This document shows positions 36,449 to 47,462 of a stretch of DNA of 60,000 nucleotides, one piece after another. A program made the position numbers and the translations under genes. The DNA comes from Membranipora membranacea (lineage: Eukaryota > Bryozoa > Gymnolaemata > Cheilostomatida > Membraniporidae), in the NCBI GenBank assembly GCA_914767715.1, contig OU612067.1:29736162-29796161 (forward strand), read 5' to 3'. The notes under the pieces are model-generated. The model saw nothing but the letters and a program-made list of their open reading frames with translations, was not told the origin of the DNA and did not search any database. Numbering within the stretch: the first letter of the stretch is position 1; every line of letters starts with the position of its first letter.

Positions 36449-36679
36449 GTGACTTTCATTTCAGGCCGCCGCGCTTTTTTGCTCTGTTTGAATAAGATTA
36501 CACTGGAGCAATGGATTCTTCCTGCTGACAAAGCCTTGCTTATTTCAGATTTACCTAAAAATGGTCCATACAATGTTTTATGGTTTGTACCAAATCTTGT
36601 GATGATATCCAACACTAGCCCCCCAAATAAGATCCATACTGATGAAATAACTCAAAAACTCGACAAATTAATTTCCTAA
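36449..36679 (+). CDS. 76-codon exon-like ORF, unknown
   Basis: An open frame preceded by an acceptor-like TTTCATTTCAG ending at about 36463. It contains LPADKALLISDLPKNGPYN. No domain recognised. It lies within the candidate DNA transposon and could be a remnant of its coding region. Confidence 0.25.
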   Translation: MTFISGRRAFLLCLNKITLEQWILPADKALLISDLPKNGPYNVLWFVPNLVMISNTSPPNKIHTDEITQKLDKLIS

Positions 36680-37412
36680 GTGACTGATGTGTGCTTTGAC
36701 ATAGGTTCTCATATAGCCTGCTGCACTCAGTCAGTAATAATGATAGTCCATGTTTAGATGTGCTGAGTATCTGTGATGCACAGATGGACAAGATCTGATG
36801 TAAAATAATATAGAAAGTTTCTCAAGGTATCCCACTGCTAACACGATTATCAATACTCCTCTTTCGGAAGCAGTCGAATTCATTTACATTTTTCATCACC
36901 CTGAAGTCCGAAATAACTAGATGACAAATTTATTTAGTTCAATTTACTTTGTGACTTGTAAATTCCAGTTTTTGATGTGAACAACAAAGTTTCTCCGAGA
37001 AAATCTTGTGTTCCAAACATCAGAATAGTTGCAAAAATTGTTGTAAAGATTCTCAAAACTTCAAATCACTCAGTATTAATCATCGCATGCTTTGGATTTT
37101 AACATCATCCTAATGCCTGAAATGCCGAGATTTAAAAAGAAGTTATTATAGATTTCTGTGCAATTTAGAAAAACATACAGTCTACCTGTGTTAATTTTGT
37201 ATCTTCCATTGAAATTCTATTGAAAGCCACTAATCATAAAGCATGCGGGCTGAAGACAGAGTTTGATTGGAATGTCATATCTTAGTATTTATAATCTTCG
37301 ATACAATTGATGTAGCCGCAATCTCATTTATTCATCATATAAATATGAACAAAACCTTGAAATACAGCGATGTATTGATCTGCCTTTATATTGCCAATTT
37401 CTATCTCGAGCA

Positions 37413-37607
37413 GTGACCACGGTTAACAGAAAATGTTGTATCTGTCAAAGCACTGTGGGTTATTTCAAGTGGCCGAAATCATACAGATTTAAACTTGAGT
37501 GGTGGGACTACCTCAGGGATATTTTCCCTATGATAATCACATGGACATTGATTTGCTATAATTGCCTCCTAAATGATATTCAATCTCGCTCTCACTGGAT
37601 CTGTTAA
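37413..37607 (+). CDS. Zinc-finger-like ORF in candidate transposon
   Basis: Sixty-four codons with KCCICQSTVGYFKWPKS near the start and ICYNCL about 35 residues later, followed by a final Cys. A Cys-x2-Cys pair, an aromatic/basic stretch with WW and a second Cys-x2-Cys pair resemble the N-terminal zinc-binding modules (THAP-like or related) often found in transposases and their domesticated relatives. No downstream catalytic domain is visible. Confidence 0.3.
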   Translation: MTTVNRKCCICQSTVGYFKWPKSYRFKLEWWDYLRDIFPMIITWTLICYNCLLNDIQSRSHWIC

Positions 37608-37895
37608 TCTCCCTGTAATTTTCACTCTCGCTGTCGGATGAGCTAGAGTTGTAATTTTTGCCATGCTTGATTTCGATCGATCGTTTGCTTTGTCATTCAA
37701 TTATGAAATTTTATACACTATCCCATTTTACCAGCTAAGCCACATAACATGGGACATATTAACTTTGCATTGTATTCACTTATTCATTCAACAGATAAAA
37801 TCTGTGTGGTTTGATATTGTATAGGGAATATCAAAACCACTGTGTCATAACAAAAAGTCTTACTTACGAGATACTCTATATTCCCATTATAATCT

Positions 37896-37971
37896 AAGGT
37901 ACTAAAAAGGTACTATTTTCAACAAGTGATCACAACTCCAAAGAAAAAAAATAGTACCATTTAAGTACCTT
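37896..37971. repeat. 76-bp hairpin with AAGGTACT ends
   Basis: AAGGTACTAAAAAGGTACTA pairs with AGTACCATTTAAGTACCTT across a loop of about 25 bases, a stem of about 24 bp with a few mismatches. A very short MITE-like hairpin, or internal structure of the larger element around it. Confidence 0.6.
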
Positions 37972-38439
37972 CTCATCCCAACTTTTAGGGCCAATAAGTC
38001 TTAACTGGGCCACAGGCTGCCTTTGGACATAGCATAATGTTCTAAACTAGACTGAGAGCTTTAGAATGATACCAAAAAACCTGGTCCTTTACAAACACTT
38101 TAATGTCTTTTTTAAACTTTTAAATACTCATCAAATAAAAGTAAACATGTGAAATACGCTTTGCATTTATTCCACAGCAAAACAAATCCAAAGATTGAAT
38201 GTGTCAATATTAGTGCAAGTCAATAGTACCAAAAATAATTCTAAGGACTATCTATACCCGCTACAGTTCATTAAAGATAACCTAAAGGTCTGTGCCCTCT
38301 ATGATTTGTTCATAATCTTAATATTAGCCATCAAAAAAGACTCTAAAGGATTGCAGCAGTCAACTTATGATATTGCATTATATAATATGCTAAAAATGTG
38401 CCCACCCACAATTAAGCCACTATGTACAGTATTGTAACA

Positions 38440-38890
38440 ATTTTCAGACAATATTCCAGCAATGTTTTCATTGGAACACGATAGGTAATAGTGAGATCAA
38501 ATCTAAATAATATTCATGTGAATATTAGAAAACATTTGTAGCAATATTCCGACAATATCTCATTGACAGAAGACAACATATTGTTGTGAACATATCCTCA
38601 CAGTATGCTATGATCTTACTGTACACGATTTTCCGGCAATATTCTGGAAATCTTTTCATTGGAACACTAAATGTAATATGAGAGCAATGTTTCTACAACA
38701 TTCATGTTAACATTTTTGTAAATTGTCTCATTGACATACCAAACAAAAATGCTGTCACAATATTCCCCCAATATTGTATTCAGAACATAAAATGCATGAG
38801 GGTGGCAACATTAGTACAATGCTTATGTAAATATTGCATAAAATATCTAGAAAATATTCCCGAAATATTTTATTGCAACGGATAAATATA
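38440..38890 (+). repeat. Degenerate ~200-bp tandem units rich in AATATT
   Basis: Three related stretches start near 38443, 38634 and 38847. Each has a form of AATATTC..(C/G)AAAT.TTTT and CATTGGAACAC or a decayed version, followed in the first two by ATTCATGT(G/T)AA(T/C)ATT. They fit subterminal repeats of the candidate transposon. Confidence 0.5.
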
Positions 38891-39864
38891 ATGTTTTGAT
38901 AGATTTATGCCACATTGCCAAAAACACTACGGATATTATTGCCACAATACTCTTACAATATTTCATTCACAACAATACAGGGTTATTTGTTCGTGTCCAC
39001 AAATATATATCGCCTCAATAATTCCTTTCAATGTTATCCCAATTTTCCCAATGTCAGAGTGTTGTGTCAATCTTGTCCCAATATTGTTTGTTTGCTGGGA
39101 ATGAACTTTCCGAAAACCAGAGCTGATGACTTTGTGTGGCTGACGTTGTATTACACGAATACTCTTGTTTGTTTAATAAGAAAGGCAGATTCATTGGTTC
39201 TTAAAGAAAAGAAAGCTAATGTTGCTGCAACCTGCCCCTGGTTCAAAAATTTGATAATATATATTGGCCCATTCAGAAGCTCGGGAAGGCAAAAAAACCA
39301 TCTCAACACTTCTTAATATTTTTCTTTGTAATTCACCGTTTGACAAACTGGCAAAAAATAATCTGCAGTTCATAGTTGGGTTATTCAACAGTTCATTTGA
39401 GGGTAGCCAAACCCAACACAAAAATTATGATCGCACTTAGGCTATGATAAAGCGCTAGTAGCACCTTGGAGGGTCAATACTTTGCAGGGATAAAAATATA
39501 TGAAAAAAATACCACTTTTTGGATATAGAACCAGTTTGTGAGTTGGCCAAAAACTGAGAACAGCACATTTTTTTACTTAAATTTGAAGTTTTCAAACAGC
39601 ATCTCAGTCATGCTCTAGTCTGAAGACCAACTTGACAGCCATGAATGATCATTTAAGCTAGTATGGTGCTTGCTCTAATGAATATCAATGTTTGTAAGAC
39701 AAACAGTAGATTGTGGTGAGGTAACTGTTCCAATTGATCCTAAATCAAAGGACCCTGTTCAATATTACGATCATCATTGTAAACTTCAGTTGATAAATTG
39801 ACAGTTGAAGAGCTGGTGATAATGTTTGATAGCTAGACTCAGAGTAGTGAATAGCCGGTATTCT

Positions 39865-40345
39865 AATTAGCCCTATCAACCCATTCTTTTTGGTGATGGT
39901 TAGATGACGCAATTGGTTAGCGCTTGTCATTCAATGCAAGACGATTAGTGCCGCAAGAGTTGTGGTTCAAATCCGATTGGGGCAGCTTTCAAGGTTGATT
40001 GTTCCAGCCCCCAGCACCCGCGGATGTATACCTCTCCTGTGTACTTGTCTACTGACTGACTCATGGAAAGACATGTGACAGCACGGAAAGACATGCCAAC
40101 AAACTGGAAAACAAGCTAAACACTCACTGCAAGGGGTCTCAGCAAATGGCCATGTAAGGCCAAAAACCCTAACATGTACGCTGCATTGCATAGGGTGGAA
40201 ATGGTGGAGTGGAATGAGCTATGTAATGAGAGAACACGACTCTGATTCGTCAATAGTGGGCATGCTAACTAGAGCTATCAACCCTTTCTGTTTTGGAGAT
40301 GGTTAGATAGCACAATTAGCATGCTTGCTATTCACTGCTCTGATA
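39865..40345 (+). mobile_element. tRNA-derived SINE with partial second head
   Basis: TGACGCAATTGG (39905-39916) matches an RNA polymerase III A box and GGTTCAAATCC (39964-39974) a B box, at tRNA-like spacing. Acceptor-stem pairing is absent, so this is not a working tRNA. The body continues to about 40250. A second, more decayed head follows at about 40265 (AGCTATCAACC..GATGGTTAGATAGCAC), parallel to CCTATCAACC..GATGGTTAGATGACGC at 39873, about 400 bases apart, suggesting a dimer or two adjacent copies. Confidence 0.65.
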
Positions 40346-40350
40346 TCATT

Positions 40351-41272
40351 GGAGAATAAACTCTGAAATGCTATGAATCTGAATATCAGGGTTTATGTTA
40401 CCAAACTTTGAAAGCATATGAGCTTATCCCAATACGTGACTAACGTCAGAGTTATTCAAACCCTGATAGCATTCATTTCTTTCTATAATTACAAGCTGTT
40501 ATGTAATACTAGTCTGTTTACACAGCTTGCTAGTGCATTTATTATCTAATAACCAATGTTATTCCATGATAGCTCATATGCAGGATAGCCTTAGATCATG
40601 AGCAGTTTTACAATGGCTTTAGGGAGGCTGACCAAAATAACCCAAGAAGCTTATTGTAAGAAATTAGAATGGGGTCAAAACCTATTGATAGCTAGAATAT
40701 GACTGGCTCTCTGAATTTACAGAAGATTGACAATTTGGAATTCATAGATTGGCCGGCGTGTGCATATGCCAACAAAGATTTTATGAGAAGAAGGTTCACA
40801 AGGCAGGCAATATTTTGTTTTATATATTGTTATGGCAAGAATGCTCACAATTGTTAGTGTGAACACAACATATATGAAAATTAAAATGTTTTCTTTTTTA
40901 ATGGTTTGCAGTAAATCTGAGATTGAGCTCAAACAACTATTTTCAATAAACTCTACAAATCTTGTAAGAGTTATCTTTCTAAGTTGCTATAGAATTCATT
41001 CCATTCATGCTAAATTTTATAGAGCTGACCCAATAATAGCAAACCAGTGAGCAACCGCTAACAATTAAAAGTCACAGGTGCTATTGTAAAATTTTATATC
41101 CATTTCACCCAACAAGACAGGCTAATTATGTTTCCTCAATGGCCATGAATTGGGACTACTCAGAACGGGTCACAATATTTGTGTTAATATGCCCTAAGGA
41201 TTGCAGGCAGGTAGCAGCGCACATAAGTCAGCTGAAAAAAAATGGCAGCATAATCTGTAGCAGAGGATAATT
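40351..41272. other. No supported gene
   Basis: AT-rich DNA between the SINE and the lectin duplication. A 72-codon plus-strand frame at 40832 has no splice context or domain. Confidence 0.45.
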
Positions 41273-41541
41273 ATCATGGTAAATATGGCATTTCAGAGTT
41301 CAATATCAGAGTTTTTCAATAACAGTGTACTTGATGAAGTTCAATGTTTCTTTGGTAAACACTTCTATGTATGTGTTTGAAAGACCAGGAAATGAGATGA
41401 CATCGCCAAAATCTTTCTGGTGTGGCAGTGTATTATTTTCAGAGACACTTGAAAACTTGAGTGGCACTCCCTTAGTGCCATTTTTCTTTCAGTCATTATC
41501 AACATTATGGCTCAGGTAATTAATGTCATATACATGTTGAC

Positions 41542-41549
41542 TATAAAAG
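41542..41549 (+). promoter_or_regulatory. TATA box of PAN-FTP lectin gene 1
   Basis: TATAAAAG, 46 bases before the first ATG; conserved in copy 2 as TATAAAAT. Confidence 0.6.
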
Positions 41550-41594
41550 ATTTTGAACGATATTTAAACTTTAGGTTAGATGAGAAGACGGAGC

Positions 41595-44343
41595 ATGAAG
41601 ATGAAGATCACAATATTTGTTGTGATGTTTTTGTTAATAACATTTGAAAAATCCATGGTAAGTACAACATATATTATTGACTGTCAGAATACAGTTGATA
41701 GAGTCTGAAGGACTGGCGAGCAAAAAGACCATCACACTGTTAAATAACTGATTTATATGTGAATTATTAAGCCAAACGAAGAAAATTTGACAAAAAATTA
41801 TGTCAGCTCAGCTATCACATTCAAAGCATACATTACAGGAAGAGTATTATGATGGATCAAATGACCAAAATATTTTATCATTGTATATAACAGTATATGA
41901 GACTGACAAATATGAGCTAATTTCTCTCCACTCTCTTATTCCAGGCAGAACTTTTGGTTGAAAAATATCTTAGTTCAACAGATGAAAATCACCTTTGCCC
42001 GTCAACAGCAGATGAACAGACTGCTGTTGATATCATGGCACAGTGTGTCAACAGATGTTTGGAGATGAGAGATGCTTGTATGAAGTTTACAGTCATAGAA
42101 AGTTCAGGACTGTGTCTGATATCGGCCAATGTGACGACCCAACTGTGTAACGGACCTAATTCTAAGACCTTCATTGTGCGACCAGATTTGATCCCTCCAC
42201 CAACTATGTTAGGAGAAGCAGGAGTTAACATTGCTTTAGGTAATGTAATTATAACAATTTCTATACCTTGGAAAACCTTTGACAAGAATCCACCTCTAAC
42301 TGCCATAACTTGATTAAGTAAGTAATCATCAAATTAAAAAATCACAGGCTGCTATGGGTCAGATTGTTTTCAGCTTGCTAAATAAGTTTGACTGACATTC
42401 TAATGAACATTGGTATGGTAATATGATGGGAGTTTTTCAGATCCAAATCCTGGAGAATAACATGATAAATGGCCTAAGAGTGAATTTTGGCACAGTGTTT
42501 CCTGAAGCAAATTGTTTATTTTTTAATTTAAAAAGAAAAATGTGGTGGTGATGATAATGATGATGGTGATGATAGGAAAAGCATTAGGAATTGAAAATCA
42601 TTCCTACAAATATTACATGATTCTTTCCTATGGACCAATAATTTCCTCATAAGAAACTCTTCATCAAAAGTAAATTTCTTCCATTCTAACCATAATAGTA
42701 TGGCAATTTGCCAAATTGCTTGGTACAAGTGATTTTACAATGAATCTGAGATATTATTGCAGGCAAGGCTATTGCTCAAAACACCCAACACTACCTAGAT
42801 TATTATGCTGGTAATGCTGTGGACGGGCTCACAGAGGGAGATGATCAAAGGAGATATTGTGGCCCATTCTCTCAAGTAAGCAAAATTATAGGCCGTGTTT
42901 TACCTTTCCAAACGGCTACATTAATCATTACAAAAGATCAGCTCTGTATCTTAAAAGAAACGTTTCTCAGAGAACAACTTGCCCTTTCGTCGATTTCAGC
43001 AATAGCATTATCATACAATTTTTATTTAGACAGACCTAAATACACAAATATCTCTTGTCAGGATCATCTTGAGTTCAAAATGAACCCTTGGCTTTTCACA
43101 AAGTGTCCATTATCAAATAGAGTTTATCAATTGCAATCCGTTTTAATCATTATAGCAAGCATTTATAACGATCGATCTGGAGTCTGTGTATGCTGTGCAG
43201 TATGTGAAAATCTGGAGCAATGTCGGTAGGTAAATTAATTGACTATAGATTAATAGTCCTAATAATACTTCAGGTCCATTGAACTTCTCAGTGAATTAAA
43301 TGCAATTTTTCAACCAGATTAGGGCTGAGCATTGCAATAGATATTTTTCCCTTTGGCACTACATTTTGAAACAAAATCGAATTGAGACTTATACCCAATT
43401 TGTTGGATATTGAAGTTAGCGTCAAAAAAGTATAAAAGCATCGTTCAATGGTTTTTGAGTGACTTGCACAATATGAGCAGAATAAGGTATTGGTATTGGC
43501 GCAGCCCTAAACCCAGGAAAAATTAAAATTTAGGTGTAAGAGATATTTCCCATATTTTGTCCATAATGCAAAAAAGTCCCCTTCAAGATTACGCAGATGG
43601 GAAGATTCGGTCCAAAGTTGGTGTGCTTAGCTGAAGTAAAACTAGAAATATTAAAAAAGAAAAAAACCATATATGTTAACCATTGACAATGATAGCGTTT
43701 TAATTCACTGTGTTAACTAATCAGCATTCATCCAATCTTATATCAGCTTGGTGCTGTTGGTCACAACACGGAGAATTTATCTTGGCATATTTATAGACAA
43801 GTACAAACCCTTAATAGTCATAATAGTTTCAAATTCAACAAATCAAAAGATGTTTTTGCAGATCCGAATTATTCGTTTGTGGCGGATAAAGTTATCATAC
43901 ACACTTTTGGAAGTGAAGAACATCTGAACCGTGTTTCTGTGCTATTGTTGGGTATCGACACGTCCGCTTGGTTCAAATAATTTGTAAATAACCATGTTTG
44001 CCTTCATTTCAAGCTTACCGGATCAGTGATACTGAAGTAACAGTTGCCTCTACACTTGAAGGATTGGACTTGAATGATGCTTTATGTTGTGTTGTGTGTT
44101 AATAATGATGTTTTACTTTGTTTTATAGCTTACCAGATCCGTGACACTGAAGTTACAGTAGCCACTACACTTGAAGGCTTGAATATGGGTGAGGCTTTAT
44201 GTGGTGTTAGAGTTGGAGAACCTGCATCGTTGCCAGATATAATAACATGCAGTTCTGTGATGTCTGGACGTTATGTCAAAGTGTTTCGATCAAGCGCTCA
44301 AAATCATTTCTGTGTATATGAGATCGAAGTATTTAGTGCCTAG
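41595..44343 (+). CDS. Secreted PAN/Apple plus fucolectin-type lectin, copy 1
   Basis: Six coding exons: 41595-41657, 41945-42239, 42763-42875, 43062-43104, 43862-43930 and 44129-44343, total 798 nt, 265 residues. Residues 1-21 are a signal peptide (FVVMFLLITF). Exon 2 encodes a PAN/Apple-like domain with six Cys (QCVNRCLEMRDAC..LCLI..LCNG). From about residue 113, NIALGKAIAQ, NAVDG, CGPFSQ, NPW, DTEVTV, ALCGVRVGE, ITCSS, GRYVKVF and FCVYEIEVF follow the fucolectin (FTP) order. Known FTP lectins bind fucose through H-x24-R-x-D-x4-R/K; here that place reads VIIHTFGSEEHL, so the two Arg are replaced, with His at or near their positions, and sugar choice may differ. The exon 4 donor (GTCCAT) is weak but is the one that keeps phase and avoids the stop seen in copy 2. 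Likely role: secreted recognition lectin. Confidence 0.75.
42541..42576 (+). repeat. Short (GAT)n-like microsatellite in intron 2
   Basis: About 36 bases of impure GGT/GAT units. The same site in copy 2 has expanded to about 75 bases. Confidence 0.85.
43997..44099 (+). pseudogene. Partial duplicate of lectin exon 6 (5' half), copy 1
   Basis: It begins CTTACCGGATCAGTGATACT like exon 6 of copy 2 and stays in frame through DTEVTVASTLEGLDLNDAL, then meets TAA after CCVVC. The preceding acceptor is TTTCAAG instead of TTTCCAG. The full exon 6 follows 30 bases later. It is either a dead exon or an alternative short terminus. Confidence 0.7.
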
Positions 44344-44433
44344 CAAAGCAAAGGAGATACTGTATTTGTTGTGATTAAGAAAGTTTAATATGTAGGATTA
44401 ACATAAGTTTACAGCAAAATATTTTTTGTTGCT

Positions 44434-44596
44434 TCCTATGAGTGAGGCTCTATGTGGTGTTAGGGTTGGAGAACCTGCATCAATACCAGATGTAATAACC
44501 TGCAGTTCTGTTATGTCTGGACGCTTTGTGAGAGTGTTCGGATCAAGCACTCCAGGTCATTTTTGTCTATATGAGATGAAAGTGTTTAGTGGCTAG
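44434..44596 (+). pseudogene. Partial duplicate of lectin exon 6 (3' half), copy 1
   Basis: Open frame MSEALCGVRVGEPASIPDVI through GRFVRVF to FCLYEMKVFSG and TAG. It copies the last two thirds of exon 6 with conservative changes, and the gene's AATAAA (44625-44630) lies after it. No good acceptor precedes it. The same unit follows copy 2 (53497-53646), so it predates the tandem duplication. Confidence 0.65.
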
Positions 44597-44710
44597 CCTG
44601 CCGATTGAAAGAGAAACAAAGCCAAATAAAATATGTGAAGAGACAATGCTTCATCAGTACTTGTTCCTTTTTGGTATCTTTGTTGTCTCATTTTATAAAT
44701 ATATATCAAC

Positions 44711-46115
44711 TTCGTTTCTTATAGATTTCCTGATAAACTGTTTTGCCTTTGAGTCAAAAAAAATGAAGAAAAACTTTGTCCCCACATGCATGTTTTGATG
44801 CAACTCATTTGATTAAAAAATTCAAAGTAAATACTAATATAGATGGTAAACCACTAACTTCTATTTTCACTTTTCCCGCATCGATTCCCAAATCCTGTCA
44901 TCCGGCTTGACTTATCATACTCTCTACTTCTTTGATAACCGCCGAAATAATATCTTCCAAATGGCATTATTACAGTTGTTGTTGTTCTCATAATTTTTTT
45001 ATGGTGGTACATAAGATGATTTTGAAATAGAGGAAGAGGCAAGGGGCAAAAAACATTGGTGAAAATAAACGTCGGAAAGGTTTCTCTTGCAGTGTCTGCA
45101 ATATCTAAATGAACTCAGTTATTTAAAGTCAAAAATGCACAGTTGTAGTTATCTCCTCCTTACTTTTCCAAAAGCTATCTCCATCCTACAGTTTTTAATT
45201 CAGAATAACCACATTTGGTCACCTGGATCGTTAGTCAATCAGCAAACTATTCATTTATCTTTTTCTGCAAAAAAATCCAAATCTGACAAAAAATCTCCAA
45301 GTTCGTGTTTTTCTGCTTGGGCAGAATTACATTTCGACATGGTAACTCACAGAGATCTGGTTTTTTTTGGAGCATCAGTTCATCACATTATCTAAACGAG
45401 CTTTTGAGGGCATGTTTGAAATATTTTTTTAACATATTTAAAATTGCGATTTCCTTTTTCATTACGGTGTTTATTTCATCCATCAGTGCAGTGGCAATGT
45501 TGCGCAAGGCAGTGCAAAGAGCCTATATATTTGTAGTTTCTATGCCATTGTGTGCAGTTTCAAACAAATTCTAATTGCCTTTTATCAAAGGAGTGGAGCA
45601 ATTTATAAATGACAATGGAGATGCTATACTGAACTTAAACAATAGAATATTTCTGTTGGTTGATATAAGTTTTCAGTATAGACTGTGGCGACCCATCAGT
45701 CACCCATCAAATTCTATCAGAATGACTATAGACCTCAAAATAATTAATATTATTAATATCCCGAAACATGGTTTGGATTTGGCTTTTTCAGTGGATACTG
45801 TTCGATGATAGCATTTTCAAAATACACCCAAATGTTTGAGCTTAAATTTTACTCGAATGTCATCCCAATATTTTTATTATTGAGAAACACTAATGTAACT
45901 ATGCTGGATGCGTATAGGATTATGATAACTGTGTGTCTGGAGGGCTCACCCTTAATAACACTAATGATATTCTATGTGAATTATTCTGCTGCATTTTCAG
46001 TGAGCTGGAATCTTTATGGTCGACCTTGGTGTATTTATCACCACTTAGGAATTGCAGTCCTGAAATAACCATTGACAGCATTCATGTTACGGTTGAATTT
46101 GTACATTATTTTAAA
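44711..46115. other. No firmly supported gene
   Basis: Several 60-100-codon plus-strand frames (for example 45087-45395, 45305-45574 and 45933-46157) and an opposing minus-strand open stretch near 45330-45530 overlap one another. None has a domain, and the choice between strands is unresolved. The frame ending near 46157 leads into the duplicated segment that follows. Confidence 0.35.
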
Positions 46116-46472
46116 AATCGTGCCCTGAGCCTGCATCTATACTGTAACGAGTTATAATGTTGTTACTTTTGAGGATTCGGTTAGCCAAACAGGTGGGCTG
46201 CCTCAAGAAACAACAAATCTGAGATGGCCTCCAAACAAAGTTGGAAGCAATTCTTCAAGCAGTGTATTGAAACGATCCAAGTACAATTGAGACCTAAGCT
46301 GGATGAAGATATCAGTTAGAGCAATTACAGACATTGTTTTCACAGAGTAAATTTTCTAATCCCTCAAGAAAATCTTATTTGTAAACAACCAGTTGTATTG
46401 CAGTCTCTGTGTTTCATTACAGGGAAAGAATTTGTTACTGCTGTGCCTTGTTTATCTTTTCCAGAGGATTTA
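46116..46472 (+). repeat. Direct repeat, copy 1, with short conserved ORF end
   Basis: About 357 bp matching 47107-47462 at about 95 percent. In both copies a plus-strand frame reads TSYNVVTFEDS, SQTGGLPQETTNLRWPPNKV and ends LKRSKY(N/K) then stop (46288-46290 here). It could be a duplicated last exon; the protein is not recognised. Confidence 0.75.
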
Positions 46473-47106
46473 AAGGCAATGTAATATTAGAATATCAAAA
46501 CCTGAGGATTACCTTTGTGCCTCAAGACTTGTTCCTTCTTATGATATTTATGTATTATAGCATTATTACATCAGATTAAAATTGATGGTCGATTTAAATC
46601 AGATGTCTTGTCACAAACAACATCCTGGAGCATAGGCGGCAAAATTTGTTGCCTTAGTGGCCAGGCCGCAATATCTGCACCAGGTTGCTCTCTGTTTGCA
46701 GGCAGGTCGGAGCACACCTGGGTGCCTACCAAAGCCCAGTGCTAGATAATTTGTAATTCCTTCTCAGTCCAAATATATTTTCCAACCAGTATTCCAAGCC
46801 CGAAACCCCAGTTGTGATACAAAAAATTTAGCCCATATTGAGTGCCCCGTTTGTTTATACCAATTTTATGGCATCTAAATTATCATATCATATTATGTTG
46901 AATCAATAGGCTCTAGTGGCTGGCTACTCATATATTTACACTTTTGCAATCAACCATGACACCTTGTCGACATTCAATTATCCACACTCTCTTTACTCAA
47001 CAAAAACATGGTCCATGCTTCTAAAAAGTTATAAAAGGTTGCGATCACTTCACTCTTGGCTAGCCGGGTAAACTTTCTTCCGGGAGTTATTGCACAATCA
47101 AGTAGA
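46473..47106. other. Spacer between the direct repeats
   Basis: Contains a GC-richer stretch at 46620-46740 and a minus-strand 73-codon frame (47195-46974) without a recognisable domain. Confidence 0.4.
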
Positions 47107-47462
47107 GGGTGCCCTGGGACTGCATCTATACCGCAACAAGTTATAATGTTGTTACTTTTGAGGATTCGGCTAGCCAAACAGGTGGGCTGCCTCAAGAAAC
47201 AACAAATCTGAGATGGCCTCCAAACAAAGTTGAAAGCAATTCTCCACGCAGTGCATTGAAACGATCCAAGTACAAATGAGACCTAAGCTGGATGAAGATA
47301 TCAGTTAGAGCAATTACAGGCATTGTTTTCTCAGAGTAAATTTTCTAATCCCTCAAGAAAATCTTATTTGTAAACAACCAGTTGTATTGCAGTCTCTGTG
47401 TTTCATTACAAGGAAAGAATTTGTTACTGTTGTGCCTTGTTTATCTTTTCCAAAGGATTTAA
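47107..47462 (+). repeat. Direct repeat, copy 2
   Basis: Partner of 46116-46472. The same open frame ends at 47277-47279. After it a short GGATTTAAA duplication marks the end of similarity. Confidence 0.75.

Larger units (their letters stand above)
33614..39099. mobile_element. Candidate 5.5-kb DNA transposon (CCCAGCAAAC ends)
   Basis: The left end starts CCCAGCAAACA (33614) and continues to ACAATATTGGGA. The right end finishes TCCCAATATTGTTTGTTTGC then TGGG at 39099, its complement, apart from about 20 extra bases on the left. Both subterminal regions are rich in CAATATT/AATATT motifs (33630-33800 and 38440-39060). The mirrored left palindrome arm has nothing comparable, so this is an insertion. 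I could not see a clear target duplication. Inside are only scattered short frames, among them a zinc-binding-like ORF (37413) and a frame at 38195-38437, so any transposase is decayed or intron-split. Superfamily not assigned. Confidence 0.5.
29517..39775 (-). repeat. Right arm of diverged 20-kb palindrome
   Basis: Mirror of 19150-27026 in three blocks (29517-32960, 32965-33515 and 39155-39775). The last two blocks are separated by the candidate DNA transposon at 33614-39099. It carries the second CS-alpha-beta gene on the plus strand. The region 29900-31770 holds no supported gene. Confidence 0.85.
41273..44710 (+). repeat. Tandem duplication unit 1 (lectin gene)
   Basis: Matches 50399-53790 in the same orientation with about 95 percent identity outside indels. 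Unit-specific differences include about 460 bp present only here (43260-43720, in intron 4) and an extra partial exon 6 (43997-44099). Confidence 0.9.

Noticed and set aside
39891-39990. Functional tRNA gene
   Set aside because: A and B boxes are present, but the acceptor and T stems do not pair; a SINE fits better.
41989-42306. 105-codon minus-strand frame over lectin exon 2
   Set aside because: Antisense to an exon with conserved cysteines and splice sites; the same shadow occurs in copy 2.
45087-46157. Possible multi-exon gene
   Set aside because: Overlapping frames on both strands, no domain, and no consistent splice phases.
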